From: an uncultured Bacteroidales bacterium
GTDB taxonomy: Bacteria; Bacteroidota; Bacteroidia; Bacteroidales; Muribaculaceae
Direction: 5' to 3'
Assembly (NCBI GenBank): GCA_902792435.1
Contig: CADAZN010000006.1
Span: 1-64,000 of the forward strand
DNA length: 64,000 bases
This document shows positions 59,779 through 64,000 of the stretch, piece by piece. The translations under genes were made by a program, and so were the position numbers. The notes under the pieces are model-generated. The model saw only the letters and a list, made by a program, of their open reading frames with translations, ran no database searches and was not told where the DNA came from. The number at the start of each line of letters is the position of its first letter. Position 1 is the first letter of the stretch.

Positions 59779-60903
59779 TTAGTCCCACATAAGTTCGCGA
59801 ATTATGTTGTCACTCATCATCACGCCTTGAGGGGTGAGTGCGAGAGTGCTATTATTCATTTTTAATAGTCCTTGATTAATGAATTGTTGCGCTTTGCAAA
59901 ATAGGGCATTGGCGGCTTGGTCGCCATAACGGTTGGCGATGATATCAAGGTCGAGCCCATCGCTTGTGCGCAATCGCAACATCACCTCCTCGTCGAGTCG
60001 TTCAAACCAATAAGGGTGCTCCTCGGTGTAGGCTGTGCGGTTATTGTTCAGGGCATTTATATATTTCTTTATGCTCGAGGGGTTGTAGCGGCGGGTGGTG
60101 CCGTCGAAACTGTGTGCGGCAGCTCCAAGTCCTAGGTAAGGTGTGTAATTCCAATAATTGGAGTTGTGGAGCGAGCGGTAGCCGGGGAGAGCGAAATTAG
60201 ATATTTCGTAGTGTTCAAAACCAGTCTGCTTTAGCATCCACGTGAGTTGGTTGTGCATCGCTATGCATAGCTCGTCGCTAGCCTCCTGCACCTTTCCTTT
60301 CTCACGCATCACCCACAGGCGCGTACCATGCTCGTAGCTCAGGCAATAGGCCGAGATGTGCTGCACGTCGAGGTCTATTGCTTGCTCCACATTGTGCCGC
60401 CAGGACTCGAGCGACTGTCCGGGCAATCCGTAGATGAGGTCGATGCTGATGTTACTGATGCCTACGTCATTGATGGCGCTTACAGCATCGATGGCCTGTT
60501 GTGCCGTGTGGCGGCGGTTGATTGCACGTAACTCGCCGTCGTTAAAACTCTGCACTCCCATGCTCACGCGGTTAACACCTAGTTGCATCAATGCAGCGAT
60601 ATATTCCTGAGTGACATCATCGGGATTAACTTCGATGGTGAATTCTTCCACATGGCTTAGGTCGAAAGTGGATTTCAGGCCGTTGATGAGTTGTGACATC
60701 AGCTCAAGTGGCATTACCGATGGGGTGCCTCCACCCAAATATAGAGTGTTGAATTGGTGGGGTATCTCTTCTTGCCGGAGTTTTGCTTCATAAAGCAGCG
60801 AGTGCACATATTGCTCCATTGTCTCGACCTGTGGGGTTGAGTAGAAGTCGCAATAAGTGCACTTGCTCTTGCAATAGGGAATATGGATGTAAATTCCTGC
60901 CAT
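59779..60903 (-). CDS. hemW: Radical SAM heme chaperone HemW-like (CPO-like)
   Basis: 374 residues, often misannotated as oxygen-independent coproporphyrinogen oxidase. [4Fe-4S] motif CKSKCTYC near the N-terminus (MAGIYIHIPYCKSKCTYCDF), then LYLGGGTPSVM, EFTIEVNPDDVT and NRVSMGVQSFNDGELRAINR. The C-terminal HemW-type domain has NYWNYTPYLGLGAAAHSF. The short N-terminus, lacking the extra helices of HemN, favours HemW, which binds and transfers heme. Part of the operon hpt-adk-hemW-DUF3857. Confidence 0.9.
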   Translation of the reverse strand: MAGIYIHIPYCKSKCTYCDFYSTPQVETMEQYVHSLLYEAKLRQEEIPHQFNTLYLGGGTPSVMPLELMSQLINGLKSTFDLSHVEEFTIEVNPDDVTQEYIAALMQLGVNRVSMGVQSFNDGELRAINRRHTAQQAIDAVSAINDVGISNISIDLIYGLPGQSLESWRHNVEQAIDLDVQHISAYCLSYEHGTRLWVMREKGKVQEASDELCIAMHNQLTWMLKQTGFEHYEISNFALPGYRSLHNSNYWNYTPYLGLGAAAHSFDGTTRRYNPSSIKKYINALNNNRTAYTEEHPYWFERLDEEVMLRLRTSDGLDLDIIANRYGDQAANALFCKAQQFINQGLLKMNNSTLALTPQGVMMSDNIIRELMWD

Positions 60904-60961
60904 CTAATTGAAATAGTTGGTTGAAAAAAGGCTCCGGTTATTCCCAATTATGCATTATGAA

Positions 60962-61537
60962 TTAAAGCTGATCGATGGCCTTCTTGATGTCTTCGAAGAT
61001 ACCGTCGATTGTGCCTATGCCCTTAATGGCACGATACAGACCTTTCTCTTTGTAGAACTCCTGCAAAGGAGAGGTTTGGTTGTGATAAACGTCGAGACGC
61101 TTTTTGATGGTCTCCTCGTTGTCGTCGCTGCGTCCGCTCATCTGTCCGCGCTTCACAAGGCGATCGATGAGTTCCTCTTCAGGAACCTCAAGACCAATCA
61201 CGGCGCTCACTTTGGTGCCACGCTCGTTGAGCAGTGTCTCCAGAGCTTCGGCCTGTGGGATAGTGCGAGGGAATCCGTCGAAAATCACACCCTTCTTGGC
61301 TTTCTTCTTGTTGTCGTCGATAACTTGAGCAAGAATGTCAATCATGAGCTCATCAGGAATAAGTTGACCTTGGTCGATATACTCCTTGGCAGTTTTGCCA
61401 AGCTCGGTGCCACGGCGAATGTGGTCGCGCAGCACGTCGCCAGTGGAGATGTGGAATAACTTGTAGTGTGCAATGAGATTCTCGCTCTGTGTGCCCTTGC
61501 CCGAACCGGGGGCACCGAATATTACTATATTCAGCAT
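60962..61537 (-). CDS. adk: Adenylate kinase
   Basis: 191 residues; ATP + AMP to 2 ADP. P-loop GAPGSGKGTQSENLI, then HISTGDVLRDHIRRGTELG, the AMP site GVIFDGFPRTIPQAEAL, and the lid/CORE segment LVKRGQMSGRSDDNEETIKKRL. It is the short form without the zinc-type lid insertion. It follows hpt by 28 bases and precedes hemW by 58. Confidence 0.97.
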   Translation of the reverse strand: MLNIVIFGAPGSGKGTQSENLIAHYKLFHISTGDVLRDHIRRGTELGKTAKEYIDQGQLIPDELMIDILAQVIDDNKKKAKKGVIFDGFPRTIPQAEALETLLNERGTKVSAVIGLEVPEEELIDRLVKRGQMSGRSDDNEETIKKRLDVYHNQTSPLQEFYKEKGLYRAIKGIGTIDGIFEDIKKAIDQL

Positions 61538-61565
61538 ATTTTTGGTGTTTTATGAGTTAAAATGT

Positions 61566-62111
61566 TCAGTCTTTTTTCTTGAGGACATAAATCTCTTTAA
61601 GTCCTCTCACTTTTTCGTCAAGGTCAAGACCATAACCAATGATGAACTTTGGTGGAATTTCAAACCCTACATACTCTGGAGCTTTGCCATACTTTAATGA
61701 TTCTGGCTTGTAGAGCAGTGTCGCCATCTTAACGCTCATAGGATTCATTGCCTCAATGTCACTGCGTAATGCATGGGCAGTAAGTCCAGTGTCGACAATG
61801 TCCTCAAGAATAATTACTTCGCGGCCAGTGACATCGTCATTAAGCCCCAAGATTTTATTCATCTCGCCAGTCGATTCGGTTCCAGAATAGGACTTGTAGC
61901 GGATGAACGCAATTTCGCTCTCGGGCATGTCGATAGCACGGTAGAAGTCAGAAGCAAACATAAATGCGCCTTTTAAGACGCACACAAAGATAGGGGACTC
62001 AGTCACGCAGTCGCGCTTTACTTCGGCAGCCACGCGCTCAACTTGTTTTCTTATCTCCTCTTGAGAGATGTAAGGCTCAAAAGTGAGACCTTTTATTGTA
62101 ATTTCAGCCAT
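61566..62111 (-). CDS. hpt: Hypoxanthine phosphoribosyltransferase
   Basis: 181 residues; purine salvage (hypoxanthine or guanine + PRPP to IMP or GMP). Type I PRTase PRPP loop VIILEDIVDTGLTAHAL, base-site region (SLKYGKAPEYVGFEIPPKFI) and GYGLDLDEKVRGL. The frame is open to 62171, but the promoter -7 box (62141-62148) lies within that extension. The ATG at 62109-62111 (MAEITIKGLTFEPYIS) is therefore the start. First gene of the hpt-adk-hemW-DUF3857 operon. Confidence 0.93.
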   Translation of the reverse strand: MAEITIKGLTFEPYISQEEIRKQVERVAAEVKRDCVTESPIFVCVLKGAFMFASDFYRAIDMPESEIAFIRYKSYSGTESTGEMNKILGLNDDVTGREVIILEDIVDTGLTAHALRSDIEAMNPMSVKMATLLYKPESLKYGKAPEYVGFEIPPKFIIGYGLDLDEKVRGLKEIYVLKKKD

Positions 62112-62140
62112 GTGTGGAGGTTTTTTGAAAAAAGTTGGCG

Positions 62141-62148
62141 CAAAGGTA
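62141..62148 (-). promoter_or_regulatory. hpt operon promoter
   Basis: The minus strand reads TACCTTTG (TAnnTTTG), 29 bases before the hpt ATG. Confidence 0.75.
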
Positions 62149-62180
62149 GTGATTTTTTTGCTTTTTATCAAGACTTTGAC

Positions 62181-62211
62181 AAAAAAAGATGCACCCCAAA
62201 TTTGGGATGCA
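62181..62211 (-). terminator. Terminator of the right-edge gene
   Basis: 11-bp stem TGCACCCCAAA/TTTGGGATGCA (62190-62211, one mismatch). On the minus strand it is followed by TCTTTTTTT. Confidence 0.85.
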
Positions 62212-62241
62212 CCTTATTAGATTTGTTTAGTTTGAGGTGTT

Positions 62242-64000
62242 TTATTTAATCACAACTTTCTTGCCATTGTGGATGTAGATGCCAGGAACGCTTGGCATGC
62301 CATTGAACTTAACGCCCATCAGGTTGTAGTAAGCGTTGTCGGCCTTAGTGTCAGCACCAACAGTGCTGATAGCGGTTGGAGTTGTGTTCTTGGTGATAAC
62401 CATCACGAGAGGCTCTTGCAGGCCCTTGCTGCTGCCTTGCTTAACGGTGATGTCATATTTGCCAGCTTCCTGAACCTGGAAGTTAGAGCCGTCAACGAGA
62501 GCGATGTCGCCACCCAGGAGCTCAGAAGTGATGAGGAAGAAATTGCCATCGGCTTGGCCACCAAACCACTTCCAGCCACCAGCCAAGTTGTGGGTGATGA
62601 GCTTGAACTCGGCACCAGCCTCGAGTTCTACAGAACCTGCGAACTCAGTGCCTTCCTCGTTGAGAGTGAGCTCAACGAGACCTTCGGTCTGGCTCCAGTT
62701 GTTGAATGAACCGCAAACGAAGAAGTCGTTGTACTCAACAACTTGAGGTGCGGGGAAGCCTGAAACGGTAAGAACACCGTTCTCGATGGTGAGTGTATAT
62801 TCGGCCTGCTGGTCAAGATTGAGGTTGTTGCCATCAATCAGGGTAACGCTTGGGTTCTCCTCGGTGAGGGTAACGCCGCCGCCCCACCAGTTGCCTTGCT
62901 CGTCCTTAATCTTGAACTCGCCACCGAAGGTGTAGGTCAAAGTGAAGACGCCATTGTTCTCAACAAATGGAATCATAGCCTCTTGGTTCCACTCATTGAA
63001 ACCGCCAATCAGATAGTAGGCTTTCTCGGGAGCAGGAGTTGGATAAACAAACTCGCTGTCGTCGATGAGAGTGATAGTAGTGTTGGTGCGCTCGCCAAGC
63101 CAGTAGTTGGTGTTGGCGTCAAAGCCAGTCCATCCATCGCCAAATGTGAGCACTTTCTCGGTGCCAGTGCCAGTTACTGCACCATAGTCGGTGAGGTTAG
63201 CGAATGCGAAGTTGTTGTCGCCACTAACATAGAATACAGTTTGGTCGGCAGTCCAAGTGTTGCCTGCCTCAAGATTGAAGGTTACAGGAGTGGTTCCAAC
63301 ACCAGCGAAGTTGTCGACTGAAACAACGTAGGTCTCGTTGTTCTCGGTAGCGACTACTGGCCAGTCATAGATGCGAGTGTTATAGGTGAAACTCATCATT
63401 GCGTTGAAGTCGGTTACTGGAACCATTGTGCTGCCAGGAACATAAATCCAGCCTAAGCGATAGTTGGCATAGGTGCCACTCATTATCTTCATATAGAAAT
63501 GAACATCGGGATCCATGATGATGCCTTGGTCGAGGATGATGCCCAAAACGTCGCCAACGTACCAGCCAGCTTCGTAGGTGTCGTCGCCCTCATAGTACCA
63601 AGCAGCTCCCAGAGTGCAGTCGCCGTAGGTACTGTGAGTATAGACAACCTGATTCTCATCAACGGTGAAGGTGGTGTAGCCGCTGGTTGTTCCCATAGTT
63701 GCAGTAACTGGGAAGGGCATGAAACCGGTGAGACGGATTTGGGTGTCGGAAATCTTGTTCATGCCAATCAGGTCAACATTGTCCTCTTGGTCGTATTGCT
63801 CGGCCGACAAGGTGTCGGGCTGAGTGTTAAAGCCACCAGTATATTGACGATAGGTCCATGCATAGCCGCCCACGAGGTCATCGGGGGTGTTGGTTACTGG
63901 GAAGCTTGGAGTAGCTTTGATTTTTGAGACAAGATTTGCCATCATTTTTGCCTGCATGCCAGCAGGAGCTTTTTTTACGTTTTCCATCTTCACTGGAGCA
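62242..64000 (-). CDS. Large secreted multidomain protein with SusE/F-like modules, 5' end cut by the window
   Basis: At least 585 residues. The frame stays open to the window end (APVKMENVKKAPAGMQ reads through), so the true start lies outside. Order seen: an N-terminal region with VGGYAWTYRQYTGGFNTQ and a beta-rich middle. Then come a module KAYYLIGGFNEWNQEAMIPF to LTIENGVLTVSGFP and a second carbohydrate-binding-like module (FFVCGSFNNWSQTEGLVELT). The C-terminal tail reads AYYNLMGVKFNGMPSVPGIY and ends NGKKVVIK. The tail type is common on secreted Prevotella and Muribaculaceae proteins and may be a sorting signal; whether it is a T9SS signal is not settled here. Ligand unknown. Confidence 0.75.
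   Translation of the reverse strand, partial: APVKMENVKKAPAGMQAKMMANLVSKIKATPSFPVTNTPDDLVGGYAWTYRQYTGGFNTQPDTLSAEQYDQEDNVDLIGMNKISDTQIRLTGFMPFPVTATMGTTSGYTTFTVDENQVVYTHSTYGDCTLGAAWYYEGDDTYEAGWYVGDVLGIILDQGIIMDPDVHFYMKIMSGTYANYRLGWIYVPGSTMVPVTDFNAMMSFTYNTRIYDWPVVATENNETYVVSVDNFAGVGTTPVTFNLEAGNTWTADQTVFYVSGDNNFAFANLTDYGAVTGTGTEKVLTFGDGWTGFDANTNYWLGERTNTTITLIDDSEFVYPTPAPEKAYYLIGGFNEWNQEAMIPFVENNGVFTLTYTFGGEFKIKDEQGNWWGGGVTLTEENPSVTLIDGNNLNLDQQAEYTLTIENGVLTVSGFPAPQVVEYNDFFVCGSFNNWSQTEGLVELTLNEEGTEFAGSVELEAGAEFKLITHNLAGGWKWFGGQADGNFFLITSELLGGDIALVDGSNFQVQEAGKYDITVKQGSSKGLQEPLVMVITKNTTPTAISTVGADTKADNAYYNLMGVKFNGMPSVPGIYIHNGKKVVIK

Noticed and set aside
62112..62171. Longer start for hpt
   Set aside because: The extension contains the -7 promoter box at 62141-62148, so it cannot be translated from that promoter.

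Overview
The window looks like a chromosomal segment of a gut-type Bacteroidales, most like Muribaculaceae or Prevotella. Supporting signs: many genes are preceded by the Bacteroidetes -7 box TAnnTTTG (about twenty copies read here) and few have a Shine-Dalgarno site. The gene set fits too: a fused FeoA-FeoB, PpdK, SprA/Sov of the type IX secretion system, a SusE/F-like secreted protein, DUF3127, DUF3857 and DUF4855 proteins, and an EF-G paralogue of the Bacteroides EF-G2 kind. No tRNA, rRNA, prophage, insertion sequence or CRISPR array was seen. The only structured RNA gene is RNase P RNA.

Layout. 1-8.6 kb: nadC, rnpB, a folC/split chromate-transporter operon, a divergent phosphoethanolamine transferase, a 53-residue small protein, a nucleoside phosphorylase and rsgA. 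8.7-15.7 kb: ppdK, then two AT-rich genes for secreted WG-repeat proteins whose N-terminal halves are near duplicates but whose C-termini differ (peptidase M23 versus TonB C-terminal domain). 15.9-23.7 kb: a TPR protein, HU, an operon of two rhomboid proteases, an endonuclease/exonuclease/phosphatase protein and an M3 peptidase, then a small secreted protein. 23.8-34.8 kb: feoAB, then ruvA-sprA. 35-41.6 kb: rsfS-ftsH, a DUF3127 protein, and a two-gene unit of a beta-propeller protein and a multidomain secreted amidase with a dockerin-like tail.

42.0-47.4 kb: six tandem paralogous outer-membrane beta-barrel genes, followed by a SusE/F-like protein with a dockerin-like tail. 47.5-53.6 kb: clpB, a small lipoprotein, a 159-bp tandem repeat carrying a 47-codon open frame, and an EF-G paralogue lacking the catalytic histidine. 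53.9-57.7 kb: yraN, a metallophosphoesterase/beta-propeller protein and an AT-rich DUF4855 lipoprotein. 57.7-62.1 kb: operon hpt-adk-hemW-DUF3857. The right edge holds a secreted multidomain protein cut by the window end; it shares a module with the SusE/F-like protein 16 kb away.

Housekeeping genes (cofactor, RNA and protein quality control, DNA repair) are interleaved with envelope and secreted genes. The parts that look least ordinary are the six-gene barrel array with conserved strands and variable loops, the WG-repeat pair with exchanged C-termini, the 159-bp tandem repeat, and the probable GTPase-deficient EF-G. Function calls rest on motif recognition by eye; no database search was possible.
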